A model generated the notes under the pieces. It did no database searches. It saw only the letters and a list, made by a program, of their open reading frames with translations, and was not told the DNA's origin. Positions 29,284 to 38,631 of a stretch of 64,000 nt of DNA are shown piece by piece (within the stretch, counting starts at the first letter, position 1; each line of letters opens with the position of its first letter). The position numbers and the translations under genes were made by a program. The DNA lies in contig NZ_JACCLX010000006.1 in the NCBI RefSeq assembly GCF_024490875.1, positions 20,071-84,070 on the forward strand, read 5' to 3'. Source of the stretch: Methanocaldococcus sp. Lineage in GTDB: Archaea; AGJL01; Methanococci; Methanococcales; Methanocaldococcaceae.

Positions 29284-30297
29284 TTATATTTTCAGATATA
29301 TCATAACTAAAACTATAGTGTAACCAATAACAACAAATGGAACGAAAGGATATGTTTTTATAATATTTAACTCTTTAGGTAGTTTCCCTTCATTGTAGAG
29401 TTTTTTTATAAGTTTTATATCTTCTTCTGATAATCCTTCTCCATCTGTTGCTATTATTTTTTTATTACTCTTTTTAATTTCATTTTCTATTAAGAATTTT
29501 ATTCTTTTTATGATATTTAAGTTTTTTACTTCAACATTATTTTTATCAATAATAATTATATCTTTTAAAATATCTCCTTCTTTTAACTCATCAATACTTT
29601 TTTTATCAGAAATCTCTACTCCTGTAAGAGCATATATAACTATTGAGATTAAAGAAATTTCTCCTATATATATTATGGATGATAGCAATAAATGTTTAAT
29701 AAAATATATTGGATCTATAAAATAAATAATTAACATATATACTGGTAACAAAAACCCCAATTTTTTAGTATATTCTTTATATTTAGGAACTTTTCTTGAA
29801 ATGTATATAGATATAATAATATAGGCCCATACTATAACAGAGACATATGGGATTTTATATAAATAAACAATATATTGAATAATTCCTAAAATCATTGCTA
29901 AATATAATGCTGATGGGATAATATCTTTCCAATACTTCATTAAAATTTTAAGTATTGGAAAAATTGCAGCAACAAACATACTAATTCCAATCATATAAAG
30001 AATATATTTAGGAATATAAAATACAAAAGAATCTGGATATGCAAAAATAGGGGCTAAGGCAGTAAATATTTTAACATCTCCTCCACCCATTCCTATACTT
30101 AATATTAAACATAATATAAATGTTGAAAATAGTGCTATTATAGCATCAAATCCAAAATAGTAATATCCAATAACTATATTAATTAAGAACATAGCAATCG
30201 TATATTTATGAGGAATTATTCTTTCTTTTATATCAGTAATAGATGCTAAAATGAGTAATAAAAAGTTTATAATATATGTAATGCTTAAAATGTCCAC
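29284..30297 (-). CDS. eppA: Prepilin peptidase EppA-type (A24 aspartate protease)
   Basis: EppA cleaves class III prepilin signal peptides in methanococci. This 337-residue protein has about eight membrane helices. The two A24 catalytic aspartates are visible: Asp22 in SITDIKERIIPH and Asp74 in GMGGGDVK (GxGD motif). A soluble insert (residues about 225-300) separates the last helices, which matches the longer EppA rather than the archaellum peptidase FlaK. Substrates with the QISLEF motif are encoded immediately downstream. It begins 4 bases after the cysteine-rich small protein gene. Confidence 0.85.
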   Translation of the reverse strand: MDILSITYIINFLLLILASITDIKERIIPHKYTIAMFLINIVIGYYYFGFDAIIALFSTFILCLILSIGMGGGDVKIFTALAPIFAYPDSFVFYIPKYILYMIGISMFVAAIFPILKILMKYWKDIIPSALYLAMILGIIQYIVYLYKIPYVSVIVWAYIIISIYISRKVPKYKEYTKKLGFLLPVYMLIIYFIDPIYFIKHLLLSSIIYIGEISLISIVIYALTGVEISDKKSIDELKEGDILKDIIIIDKNNVEVKNLNIIKRIKFLIENEIKKSNKKIIATDGEGLSEEDIKLIKKLYNEGKLPKELNIIKTYPFVPFVVIGYTIVLVMIYLKI

Positions 30298-30301
30298 GCT
30301 T

Positions 30302-30664
30302 TCACCTATTTGCAGGATATTTTTCTTTAACTTTATCTTTTATCTTTAACATTAGTTTATGATCATTTAATAATTCTAAACCTTTATCTATCTCTTTATC
30401 TTTTGTTAGATTGAGGATTTCTTTTAATATTTCAACAGTTACATCTATTCTATGAATCCAAAAACATTTACTACAACTCCAAATTTTAGATCCATCTTTT
30501 CTTTCAATGTATTCTCCAAGTTCATAATCTTCACAAGGATAAAATGGACAGAAACACCATAAACAAACTTGCTCATCAAAATGGCATGGATAGTATTTAC
30601 AATTTCTATTGGCTCCACAGGTTTCTAAAACCTTTCTTAAATGATTTTTAGCTAATTCTATCAT
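30302..30664 (-). CDS. Cysteine-rich small domain protein
   Basis: Of 120 residues, ten are cysteines, clustered as CGANRNCKYYPCHF, CLWCFCPFYPCED and CSKCFWIH. This is the pattern of the 'cysteine-rich small domain' family, probably binding zinc or an Fe-S cluster; its function is unknown. A helical tail follows. It is the first gene of the minus-strand operon that continues with eppA (4-base gap), though its link to pilin export is not obvious. Confidence 0.78.
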   Translation of the reverse strand: MIELAKNHLRKVLETCGANRNCKYYPCHFDEQVCLWCFCPFYPCEDYELGEYIERKDGSKIWSCSKCFWIHRIDVTVEILKEILNLTKDKEIDKGLELLNDHKLMLKIKDKVKEKYPANR

Positions 30665-30798
30665 TACTTACACCTCAATAGATAAAGATCTTATAATTTA
30701 AAGTTAAAAAATTTTTATATTTTTACTAAGATATGTGACTTTAATATTTATTTACCAGTTATTTAATTTTTATTATAAAAATTTAGGAGGAGATTATA

Positions 30799-31536
30799 AT
30801 GGAAAGATTAATTAAACTTGCTGAACAGATAAAAGATGAAAATTTGAGAAAAAAAGTTATAGAGTTTTTAAAAAATCCTAAGGCAACGCATCCAGAGATT
30901 GTAGATACAGGAATTAGTGTTGAAGAATCACCAGCGAGTATAAATTGGCACCATAGATATGAAGGTGGATTAATTGAGCATACAGTTTCAGTAACAAAGA
31001 TGGCTTTAAAAATAGCAGATGTTTTAGAGGAAGTTTATGGAGTTAATGTCAATAGAGATTATATAATCGCTGGGGCTTTATTACATGATATAATGAAGCC
31101 ATACAACTATATTAAAAATGAAGATGGGACTTATGACCACTACGATATGTTTAATTTAGACCATTTAACATTAGCAGTTGCTGAACTTTATAAAAGAGAT
31201 TTTCCATTGGAAGTTATAAAGATAGTTGCTTCACATCACGGAGAGCATTCTCCAACGAGACCAAGTTCCATAGAGGCATATATAGTCCATTATGCTGATG
31301 AAGTTGATTCAAAAATCAACGATGTTGCTGTAAGAGTATGCCAAGCAAGAAGTAGAGATTTAGGAATTTCTGAGAATGAAATATATAGAGCAATTAATCC
31401 ATTGAAAGTTTATGAAGTTAGAAGTAAAGAAGGAAAATTAAAATGTATTGAATATTTAAAGAATATTCTAAAATCATTAGAAATTATTATTGAAAGTGAG
31501 AACGATAAGGAAGAAAATATAAAGAAAATAGATTAA
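30799..31536 (+). CDS. mptB: 7,8-dihydroneopterin 2',3'-cyclic phosphate phosphodiesterase MptB
   Basis: MptB opens the cyclic phosphate of dihydroneopterin in tetrahydromethanopterin synthesis and is Fe2+-dependent. The HD-superfamily metal ligands are visible: WHHRYEGGLIEHTVSV, ALLHDIMKPY, ASHHGEHSPTRP and HYADEVDSK. I recall the M. jannaschii enzyme (MJ0837) next to the pilin/EppA genes, as here. The ATG follows GGAGGAGATTATA. The length is 245 residues. Tetrahydromethanopterin carries the C1 unit that CdhDE, encoded in this window, accepts. Confidence 0.85.
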   Translation: MERLIKLAEQIKDENLRKKVIEFLKNPKATHPEIVDTGISVEESPASINWHHRYEGGLIEHTVSVTKMALKIADVLEEVYGVNVNRDYIIAGALLHDIMKPYNYIKNEDGTYDHYDMFNLDHLTLAVAELYKRDFPLEVIKIVASHHGEHSPTRPSSIEAYIVHYADEVDSKINDVAVRVCQARSRDLGISENEIYRAINPLKVYEVRSKEGKLKCIEYLKNILKSLEIIIESENDKEENIKKID

Positions 31537-31593
31537 GATTTTTAAATTTAATATTTTTAAAATTAAGCAAATATTTATATATTTGGTGAAAGT

Positions 31594-32670
31594 ATGGGTT
31601 ATAGTAAAAATGAAATAGAAGTTAGAAAATTGGAACATATACTGTTATGTAAATATTGTAATGTTGAATATGATAAAACAACTTTGTTAGAAGATGTTGA
31701 ATTAATACATAAAGGGACTTGCGGAATTAATTTCAATGACATTGAAACAGAAATAAAATTATTTGGTAAAAAACTTTCAGCCCCTATTATTGTTTCTGGA
31801 ATGACTGGGGGGCATACAATAGCAAAAGAAATAAATAAAAATATTGCCAAGGCTGTTGATGAGTTAGGTTTAGGAATGGGTGTTGGCTCTCAAAGGGCGG
31901 CTATTGTTAATGAAGATCTAATAGATACTTACAACATAGTTAGATGTTATACTGACAATTTAGTTATAGGTAACTTAGGATCTGTTAATTTTATAGTTGA
32001 TAACTGGGATGAAGAAGTTATTTATAAAGCCGTAGAGATGATAGACGCTGATGCAATGGCTATACATTTTAATCCATTACAAGAAATTATACAACCAGAA
32101 GGTGATTTAAACTTTAAAAATATAGATAAACTTAAAGAGATTATTTCAAATTATAAAAATAAATATAAAAATATTCCATTCATTGCTAAACAAGTTGGAG
32201 AAGGTTTTTCAAAGGAAGATGCTATAATTTTAAAAAATATTGGTTTTGATGCTATTGACATCCAAGGGAGTGGAGGAACTTCGTGGGCAAAAGTTGAACT
32301 TTTAAGAATAAAAGATGATGAAACAAAAGATTTATTAAAAAAATTTGTAAATTGGGGAATTCCCACTGCTGCATCTATATTTGAAGTAAAAAGTGTTTAT
32401 AATAATATAATTATAGGTTCTGGAGGTATAAGGAGTGGATTAGATATTGCCAAATGTATAGCGATTGGTTGTGATTGTTGTGGTGTAGCGTTACCTATAT
32501 TAAAGGCATCATTAAAAGGTTGGGAAGAGGTTGTTAAGGTTTTAAAAAAATACATTAAAGAATTAAAAATTGCAATGTTTTTAGTAGGAGCAGAAAATAT
32601 TGAAGAACTTAAAAAAACACCTTACATAGTTAAAGGTTATTTAAAAGAGTGGATTTCACAAAGATTGTAA
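31594..32670 (+). CDS. fni: Isopentenyl-diphosphate delta-isomerase, type 2 (FMN-dependent)
   Basis: This enzyme interconverts IPP and DMAPP with reduced FMN and NADPH. Signatures visible: EVRKLEHILL at the start, SAPIIVSGMTGGH (residues 64-76), LGMGVGSQRAA, AMAIHFNPLQEIIQPEGD, KQVGEGFS, DIQGSGGTSWAKVE and the FMN-phosphate loop IIGSGGIRSGLDIAKCIAIG. The length of 358 residues is standard. It starts the isoprenoid block fni - RNase J - idsA, which makes precursors for the ether lipids handled by the archaetidylserine decarboxylase at 11.6 kb. Confidence 0.95.
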   Translation: MGYSKNEIEVRKLEHILLCKYCNVEYDKTTLLEDVELIHKGTCGINFNDIETEIKLFGKKLSAPIIVSGMTGGHTIAKEINKNIAKAVDELGLGMGVGSQRAAIVNEDLIDTYNIVRCYTDNLVIGNLGSVNFIVDNWDEEVIYKAVEMIDADAMAIHFNPLQEIIQPEGDLNFKNIDKLKEIISNYKNKYKNIPFIAKQVGEGFSKEDAIILKNIGFDAIDIQGSGGTSWAKVELLRIKDDETKDLLKKFVNWGIPTAASIFEVKSVYNNIIIGSGGIRSGLDIAKCIAIGCDCCGVALPILKASLKGWEEVVKVLKKYIKELKIAMFLVGAENIEELKKTPYIVKGYLKEWISQRL

Positions 32671-32835
32671 ATTTATATTGTTATTCATTATTCAATTTAT
32701 TGGTTGTAATTGTTATTATCGTTTGTTATTTTTTATTTGAGTAAATTAAATTTTAAATTCAAATAATAACATATTTGCATAAAATAAACTTTAATTAAAT
32801 CTAAAACAAAATAAAAACTTAAGGAGATGATAAAT

Positions 32836-34182
32836 GTGAAATTAGAAATTATTGCGATAGGAGGATATGAAGAAGTAGGTAGAAATATGACAGCTGTTAA
32901 TGTAGATGGAGAAATTATAATATTTGATATGGGAGTTAGGTTAGATAGAGTTTTAATTCACGAAGATACTGATATATCAAAACTACACAGTTTAGAATTA
33001 ATAGAAAAAGGAATAATTCCTAATGATACAGTTATGAAAAATATAGAGGGCGAAGTTAAGGCAATTGTTGTATCTCATGGACACTTAGATCACATTGGGG
33101 CAGTTCCTAAGTTAGCTCACAGATACAATGCTCCAATAATTGGAACTCCATACACAATTGAATTAGTTAAAAGAGAAATTTTAAGTGAAAAAAAGTTTAA
33201 TGTCAAAAATCCACTAATTGTTTTAAACGCTGGTGAATCTATTGACTTAACACCAAATTTAACCTTAGAATTTATTAGAATTACTCACAGTATTCCAGAT
33301 TCTGTTTTGCCTGTCTTACATACTCCTTATGGATCTATAGTTTACGGTAACGATTTTAAATTTGACAACTTTCCAGTAGTTGGTGAAAGACCTGATTATA
33401 GGGCAATAAAAAGAGTGGGTAAGAATGGAGTTCTTTGTTTTATATCTGAAACTACAAGAATAAATCACGAAGGAAAAACTCCTCCAGAAATTATTGCATC
33501 TGGATTATTAAAGAATGATTTATTAGCGGCAGATAACGATAAAAATGGAGTAATTGTTACAACATTCTCTTCACATATTGCAAGAATTAAGTCCATTACT
33601 GACATAGCTGAAAAAATGGGTAGAACTCCTATTTTATTAGGTAGGAGTATGATGAGATACTGTGGGATAGCTCAAGATATTGGTTTAGTTCAATTTCCAG
33701 AAGATTTAAGAATTTATGGAGATCCAAGTTCTATAGAAATGGCTTTAAAAACAATAGCAAAAGAAGGAAAAGAGAAATATTTAATAATTGCAACTGGTCA
33801 TCAAGGAGAGGAAGGGGCTGTATTGTCAAGAATGGCTACTAACAAAACACCTTACAAATTTGAAAAATACGATTGTGTTGTATTTTCAGCAGATCCTATA
33901 CCAAATCCAATGAACGCAGCTCAGAGATACATGTTAGAGTCAAGGTTAAAATTATTGGGGGTTAGAATATTTAAAGGGGCTCATGTTTCAGGGCACGCTT
34001 CAAAGGAAGATCATAGAGATATGTTAAGATGGTTAAATCCTGAACATATTATTCCTTCTCATGGAGACTTTAATTTAACTGCTGAATATACAAAATTAGC
34101 AGAAGAGGAAGGATATAGATTAGGAGAAGATGTTCATTTATTAAGAAATGGACAGTGTTTAAGTTTTGAAAGGATAATTTAA
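32836..34182 (+). CDS. rnj: Ribonuclease J (metallo-beta-lactamase/beta-CASP)
   Basis: This is a 5'-3' exoribonuclease in RNA decay and processing. The metal-binding motif HGHLDHIGAVP, the Asp-containing GNDFKFDNFPVVGERPDY and the beta-CASP motifs ATGHQGEEGAVLSRMA and VSGHASKEDHRDMLRWLNPEHIIPSHGD (seen as SGHASKEDH and IIPSHGD) are present. GTG 32836 is chosen, 4 bases after GGAGATGAT; the ATG at 32827 lies inside that ribosome binding site. The product has 448 residues. The idsA gene follows 17 bases later, so they are co-transcribed. Confidence 0.93.
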   Translation: MKLEIIAIGGYEEVGRNMTAVNVDGEIIIFDMGVRLDRVLIHEDTDISKLHSLELIEKGIIPNDTVMKNIEGEVKAIVVSHGHLDHIGAVPKLAHRYNAPIIGTPYTIELVKREILSEKKFNVKNPLIVLNAGESIDLTPNLTLEFIRITHSIPDSVLPVLHTPYGSIVYGNDFKFDNFPVVGERPDYRAIKRVGKNGVLCFISETTRINHEGKTPPEIIASGLLKNDLLAADNDKNGVIVTTFSSHIARIKSITDIAEKMGRTPILLGRSMMRYCGIAQDIGLVQFPEDLRIYGDPSSIEMALKTIAKEGKEKYLIIATGHQGEEGAVLSRMATNKTPYKFEKYDCVVFSADPIPNPMNAAQRYMLESRLKLLGVRIFKGAHVSGHASKEDHRDMLRWLNPEHIIPSHGDFNLTAEYTKLAEEEGYRLGEDVHLLRNGQCLSFERII

Positions 34183-34199
34183 TAATTTGAGGTGAAATT

Positions 34200-35153
34200 A
34201 TGCAATTTGATAAGTATATACTACAAAAAATAGATGAAGAACTAAAAAACTATGTAAATAAAGATGATAAATTATATAATGCGTCAAAGCATCTACTATT
34301 TGCTGGTGGTAAAAGAATTAGACCATATTTAACTGTTGTAACATACATGCTAAAAAAGGATGATATTGAAAAAGTTCTTCCAGCGGCTGTAGCCGTTGAA
34401 TTGATTCACAATTACACTTTAATACACGATGATATAATGGATAACGATGATGAGAGAAGAGGAAAACCAACAGTTCATAAGGTTTATGGAGAACCTATAG
34501 CAATATTAGCTGGAGATTTATTATATGCTAAAGCCTTTGAGGCTGTTTCAAAGATAAACAATGAGAAAAAATCTTATGAAGTTTTAAAAATTCTATCAAA
34601 GGCATGTGTAGATGTTTGTGAAGGGCAGGCTATGGATATGGAATTTGAAAACTATTTCCCAAGTATGAAGGAATATTTAGAGATGATTAGAAAAAAAACA
34701 GGAGCATTGTTAGAGGCGGCAGTTGAAATTGGGGCAGTTATGGGAGATTGTAATGAGGAAGAAGGGAAGGCATTAAAGGAATATGCAAAAAGGATTGGAT
34801 TAACTTTTCAAATACAGGATGATATATTAGATTTAATTGGAGATAAGAAGAAGATTGGTAAGCCAGTTGGGAGTGATATAAGAGAAGGAAAAAAAACAAT
34901 TATTGTAATTCACGCTTTAAAAACATTGGATGAAGATAATAAGAAAAAACTATTAAATGTCTTAGGAAATAAAAATATTAGTGATGAAGAAATTATGGAA
35001 ATTATTAGGATATTAAAACCTTCAATTGATTATGCTAAAAATCTTATGAAAGAAAAAACAGAGGAAGCTAAAAATTATTTAAAAATATTTGATAAAGATA
35101 GAAGAAAGGTTTTAGAAGATATTGCTGACTTTATAATTGAAAGGATATATTAA
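34200..35153 (+). CDS. idsA: Short-chain isoprenyl (farnesyl/geranylgeranyl) diphosphate synthase
   Basis: This trans-prenyltransferase elongates DMAPP to FPP and GGPP for archaeal lipids. The first aspartate-rich motif is HDDIMDNDDERRG and the second is QDDILDLIGD. A Tyr stands five residues before the first Asp, a position that limits chain length. AGGKRIRPYL binds the diphosphate. The length of 317 residues is normal. The ATG follows GAGGTGAAATT. It is downstream of RNase J and upstream of the small conserved archaeal genes. Confidence 0.94.
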   Translation: MQFDKYILQKIDEELKNYVNKDDKLYNASKHLLFAGGKRIRPYLTVVTYMLKKDDIEKVLPAAVAVELIHNYTLIHDDIMDNDDERRGKPTVHKVYGEPIAILAGDLLYAKAFEAVSKINNEKKSYEVLKILSKACVDVCEGQAMDMEFENYFPSMKEYLEMIRKKTGALLEAAVEIGAVMGDCNEEEGKALKEYAKRIGLTFQIQDDILDLIGDKKKIGKPVGSDIREGKKTIIVIHALKTLDEDNKKKLLNVLGNKNISDEEIMEIIRILKPSIDYAKNLMKEKTEEAKNYLKIFDKDRRKVLEDIADFIIERIY

Positions 35154-35177
35154 AATTTTATTTTATATGGTGATATA

Positions 35178-35666
35178 ATGAGAATTCCTAAATTATACGT
35201 TGAAAATGCTGAAAAACATGAAGGAAGGAAAGTAGTTATAGAAAATAATGGAAAAGTTATTAGGTTTTTAGATAAAGATGAGGAATATAGAGGAGATGGG
35301 AAAGTATTGTATCAAGTTATATATGATGACTTTGATAAATATGTTCTTATGGGAGAAGTTAAAAAAGATATGCTTATTGAGTATGAAGTTGGAGGAGTTA
35401 AGCAATTAACTTATATAAAGAAAGGAACAAGGCTATTAGAAATTCCTGCTGAGGGTTATAAGGTTTATCCAATTGTAAATTTTGGATGTAGAATATTAGA
35501 AGGTCATAGATTAGCGGCTTTGCAGAGTAGAAAGGGTGATATAAGGTTTGTAAATACACCAGTTAATGGAATTGTAGTATTCTTAAAAGAAGTTCCTGCT
35601 AAGAGAGAAAATTATGTATTCTACATATTACCAGAAAAGGAGATCAAATTTGAAGAAGAACTTTAA
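35178..35666 (+). CDS. Conserved archaeal protein with lipoyl-like beta-barrel (DUF2118-like)
   Basis: This 162-residue protein is mostly beta strands. The second half ([41 protein letters not shown], seen here as [15 protein letters not shown] and [16 protein letters not shown]) resembles a barrel-sandwich hybrid such as biotinyl/lipoyl domains, but the usual Lys-attachment tetrad is not obvious. I associate it with DUF2118 of methanogens from memory. It begins 24 bases after idsA with GGTGATATA before the ATG and is probably in the same operon. Confidence 0.6.
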   Translation: MRIPKLYVENAEKHEGRKVVIENNGKVIRFLDKDEEYRGDGKVLYQVIYDDFDKYVLMGEVKKDMLIEYEVGGVKQLTYIKKGTRLLEIPAEGYKVYPIVNFGCRILEGHRLAALQSRKGDIRFVNTPVNGIVVFLKEVPAKRENYVFYILPEKEIKFEEEL

Positions 35667-35701
35667 AATAATTAATAATATAATAATTTTGAGGGAAATT
35701 T

Positions 35702-36004
35702 ATGAATAATAGTAAAGTAGAATTTACTGCTACATTAATCTCTATATTAACTGTTAAAGAAGCGTTAAATAGCGAAATGGAAAATTTTGTTAGAGTTAGA
35801 GCGGCAATTGACAAAAGAATATTAAAAGAAGATGATGTAGTTGCAATTTTTAATATATCCTCTACTACAAGTTACCAAGCGTTCTTTATAGATAAAGATA
35901 CAGACATTGAGAAATTAAAAGAAGAATTAAAAAAAATGAATGTGAGACTTAACTATGATAGTGAGAAAATTTTAAAAAGATACATTGAGAGGTTACAAAA
36001 ATGA
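35702..36004 (+). CDS. Small conserved methanogen protein (DUF749-like)
   Basis: The protein has 100 residues with an alpha/beta pattern: FTATLISILTVKEAL, NFVRVRAAIDKRILKEDDVVAIFNIS and SSTTSYQAFFIDKDTDIEKLKEEL. I recall this layout as DUF749 of methanogens; the function is unknown. The ATG follows GAGGGAAATTT. Its stop overlaps the next ATG (ATGA), so the two are translationally coupled. Confidence 0.6.
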   Translation: MNNSKVEFTATLISILTVKEALNSEMENFVRVRAAIDKRILKEDDVVAIFNISSTTSYQAFFIDKDTDIEKLKEELKKMNVRLNYDSEKILKRYIERLQK

Positions 36005-36531
36005 AGGATGTTAGAAACTTAGATAAACAGTGGGTAATATTATCTGAGCTATCAGCTGAATTAGTTAAAAGAGGGATTAAAGTTCCCGAAATTGTTTTTG
36101 AAAAGCTTAGATTAACCTATGCCCTTATATCCTATTACATATTAGACCCCCATGTATCTATAACTATGCTTCCAAATATTGAAAAAGAATTAAATTTTAT
36201 CCAATCTAAACTATTTAGTTTATGTAATTCAGAATTATTAGAGGAATATTTAAATAAAATGACAAAAGTTATTAGAGGAGAATTAAATGTAAAATTCCCG
36301 TTAAATAGAAGTATATACACTAAAGAAGTTAGAAAAAAAGGAAAAGTAGAATCAATAAGAGTAAAATTACAGAGAGAAATTCAAATAGAAAGATTAAGCG
36401 ACTTAGGAGAATGGTATGGTGTTATATTTGAATATAGTGATGAAGATAATAAAATAGTTATTGAGGGAAATATAGACAGAGTAAAAAGAGCTTTAAAAGA
36501 CTTTGCAATTATTTGGAAAGAGGAATTTTAA
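36001..36531 (+). CDS. Conserved archaeal protein (DUF2096-like)
   Basis: The protein has 176 residues: a helical N-terminal part (LDKQWVILSELSAELVKRGIKVP, YALISYYILDPH, LEEYLNKMTKVIRGEL) and a beta-rich C-terminus (VKLQREIQIERLSDLGEWYGVIFEY). It matches what I remember of DUF2096 from methanogens. The function is unknown. The start overlaps the preceding gene by 4 bases, and no separate ribosome binding site is needed. It converges with the V4R-domain gene. Confidence 0.6.
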   Translation: MKDVRNLDKQWVILSELSAELVKRGIKVPEIVFEKLRLTYALISYYILDPHVSITMLPNIEKELNFIQSKLFSLCNSELLEEYLNKMTKVIRGELNVKFPLNRSIYTKEVRKKGKVESIRVKLQREIQIERLSDLGEWYGVIFEYSDEDNKIVIEGNIDRVKRALKDFAIIWKEEF

Positions 36532-36532
36532 T

Positions 36533-37210
36533 TTATAATTTTATATATCTTTTTACAATAAATTGACAGTAGGGATCCCCCAATGCCATACATTTTTTTT
36601 CAATAACCTCAATTATATATTTTTTTTCAGTTATATTTTCTAAACATCCGGCTATAAAACCTGCTGTTAAATAGCAAACAGGTTCTAATGCTCTACAATT
36701 CATAGCCTCTTTACTATTTTTAACAATAAATGTTATAGGTTCGGATTTCTCAATATATGTTTCTCCAAATTCCTCTTTCATGATATTAATCATTTTATCA
36801 TAATTATCAATACCCATTTTAATTGCATAATCTTTACCTATTTCATAAAAAATTTTTTTTACAGTAGATCCAAAATAGTATTTTTTCATGTATTCTCTTA
36901 TATATGCAATAATAGAAATATGACCTTCAAAATGACAAAATTCCTCTGGTTTTTTCTCTTCAATATCTACTATTGGAATAATTTCCTCTTTTTTTAATTC
37001 TTCCTTTAATTTTTCTAAAGGAGGATAGGCTTCTAATATTAACTCATGAAGTCTTGTACCCTCTGTTAGTTTTAAAACTTCTTTTAATAATTCTTTATCG
37101 TCTTTATATTTTTCTAATAAATTTTTCATCATATTTAATTTTATTCCAATAAATTTTGCTCGATTGTCAATAACCTTTAACATTTCAATAATTTTTATGG
37201 CTGAAGTCAT
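36533..37210 (-). CDS. V4R (4-vinyl reductase-like) domain protein
   Basis: The N-terminal 90 residues are helical and charged. The C-terminal half is a V4R domain, a small-molecule/metal sensing fold: FYEIGKDYAIKMG, then NCRALEPVCYLTAGFIAGCLE and KKCMALGDPYCQFIVKRY with the conserved cysteines. V4R proteins in methanogens are often ligand sensors (for example MsvR), but no helix-turn-helix is evident here. The length is 225 residues. It may be a sensor or a scaffold; the substrate is unknown. Confidence 0.72.
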   Translation of the reverse strand: MTSAIKIIEMLKVIDNRAKFIGIKLNMMKNLLEKYKDDKELLKEVLKLTEGTRLHELILEAYPPLEKLKEELKKEEIIPIVDIEEKKPEEFCHFEGHISIIAYIREYMKKYYFGSTVKKIFYEIGKDYAIKMGIDNYDKMINIMKEEFGETYIEKSEPITFIVKNSKEAMNCRALEPVCYLTAGFIAGCLENITEKKYIIEVIEKKCMALGDPYCQFIVKRYIKL

Positions 37211-37325
37211 TCAAATCACTCTATTTTTATTTCAATTATTATTTAAAAGATAAAAATATTATTTTATTATTTTATATAATATTTTCTTTATAATTTAATT
37301 TATATCTTTATATATTTTTATTTTA

Positions 37326-37622
37326 CTACTTGGCTAATGTAAATCTTATATCATCATCTCCAACGTCGAATAATCCCAACCTAACTCCTGCATCTATCCA
37401 ACCATAGGCATAATTTATAGAAGCAAATGCAGTTACATAATCCCCCTTTTCTCTAAAAACCTTTGCATCTTCAAAATAACTTTCAATCATCAATAAAAAA
37501 TCTTTGGCGATATCGTATAACAAACTTCTTTTTGGTGGAAGTCCTTTTTTAATAATTTTTATTGCCTCTTCTGTTCTTTTAAAATAATTTTCTAATTTTT
37601 CCTCAGTAATCTCTTTTATCAT
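37326..37622 (-). CDS. DUF357 family helical protein
   Basis: The protein is 98 residues, nearly all alpha-helical: [22 protein letters not shown], the segment [49 protein letters not shown] (landmarks [15 protein letters not shown] and [15 protein letters not shown]). This matches archaeal DUF357 proteins. The function is unknown. The ATG is preceded by AAAGGTGAAAATCA. It is divergent from the por operon. Confidence 0.78.
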   Translation of the reverse strand: MIKEITEEKLENYFKRTEEAIKIIKKGLPPKRSLLYDIAKDFLLMIESYFEDAKVFREKGDYVTAFASINYAYGWIDAGVRLGLFDVGDDDIRFTLAK

Positions 37623-37737
37623 TGATTTTCACCTTTAATATTGGAAATATCAAAAATTTCATTTTACTAATTTTAGAACTAACAATATAATTATTTATGC
37701 CTAAACAATTTTCGATATTTGACGAAAACTCAAAAGA

Positions 37738-37746
37738 TTTATATAT
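37738..37746 (+). promoter_or_regulatory. Putative TATA box of the por operon
   Basis: TTTATATAT with the A-rich stretch CAAAAGA upstream resembles the archaeal box A plus BRE. A transcript starting about 25 bases downstream would have a leader of some 25-30 bases with GGGTGAG before the porC ATG. Confidence 0.5.
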
Positions 37747-37794
37747 GAGTTTAAAGATTGTTAATGATTGATAATGACAATTTAGGGTGAGTAT

Positions 37795-38331
37795 ATGATA
37801 GAAATTAGATTTCATGGAAGAGGAGGACAAGGAGCCGTTACTGCTGCTCAAATACTGGCTATTGCTGCTTTCTATGATGGTAAATATTCTCAGGCATTTC
37901 CGTTTTTTGGTGTAGAGAGAAGAGGAGCCCCTGTTATGGCATTTACAAGGATTGATAACAAAAAGATAAGGTTAAGATGCCAAATATACAATCCAGATTA
38001 TGTTATTGTTCAGGATTCATCATTAATTGAAACTATTAATGTAGTTGAAGGTTTAAAGAAAAATGGGGCTGTTGTAGTTAATACTGTTAAAGATGATCTA
38101 AATTTAGGAGTTAAAACATACACAATTGATGCAACAGGAATTGCCTTAGAAATATTAGGGGTTCCTATTGTAAATACTGCAATGGTCGGAGCATTTGCTG
38201 GGGTTACAAAACTTGTTAGTATTGAATCTGTAAAGAAGGCAATAATGGAAAAATTTAAAGGAGAATTGGGAGAAAAAAATGCCAAAGTGGCTGAAATTGC
38301 ATATAACGAAATGATAAAGAAATATGGATAA
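37795..38331 (+). CDS. porC: Pyruvate:ferredoxin oxidoreductase, gamma subunit
   Basis: Por makes pyruvate from acetyl-CoA and CO2 with reduced ferredoxin in methanogens. The gamma subunit starts [18 protein letters not shown], characteristic of domain VI proteins, then [19 protein letters not shown]. The length is 178 residues. It is the first gene of a six-gene set porCDABEF with gaps of 7 to 78 bases. Confidence 0.93.
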
Positions 38332-38351
38332 ATAAATGGGGTGTTATAGTT

Positions 38352-38612
38352 ATGGTAACAATTGCCGCTATTATATATGAGCCGGGAAACTCAATTAGAA
38401 ATAAAACAGGTAGTTGGAGGATATTCAGACCTATTTTAGATAACAATAAATGTGTAAAGTGTGAAAATTGCTATATTTTCTGTCCAGAGGGGATTATTCA
38501 AGAAGATGAGAATGGTAATTTTAAAATAGATTACGATTACTGTAAAGGATGTTTAATCTGTATGAACGAATGCCCTGTAAATGCAATAACTAAGATTAGA
38601 GAAGAAAAATAA
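38352..38612 (+). CDS. porD: Pyruvate:ferredoxin oxidoreductase, delta subunit (2[4Fe-4S] ferredoxin)
   Basis: An 86-residue ferredoxin-type subunit. Cluster motifs CVKCENCYIFCP and CKGCLICMNECP each supply four cysteines, and the N-terminal GNSIRNKTGSWRIFRP is typical for PorD. It passes electrons from the thiamine-diphosphate site to ferredoxin. It lies 20 bases after porC and 19 bases before porA. Confidence 0.93.
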   Translation: MVTIAAIIYEPGNSIRNKTGSWRIFRPILDNNKCVKCENCYIFCPEGIIQEDENGNFKIDYDYCKGCLICMNECPVNAITKIREEK

Positions 38613-38631
38613 AGGTTCTATGGTGGGAAAA

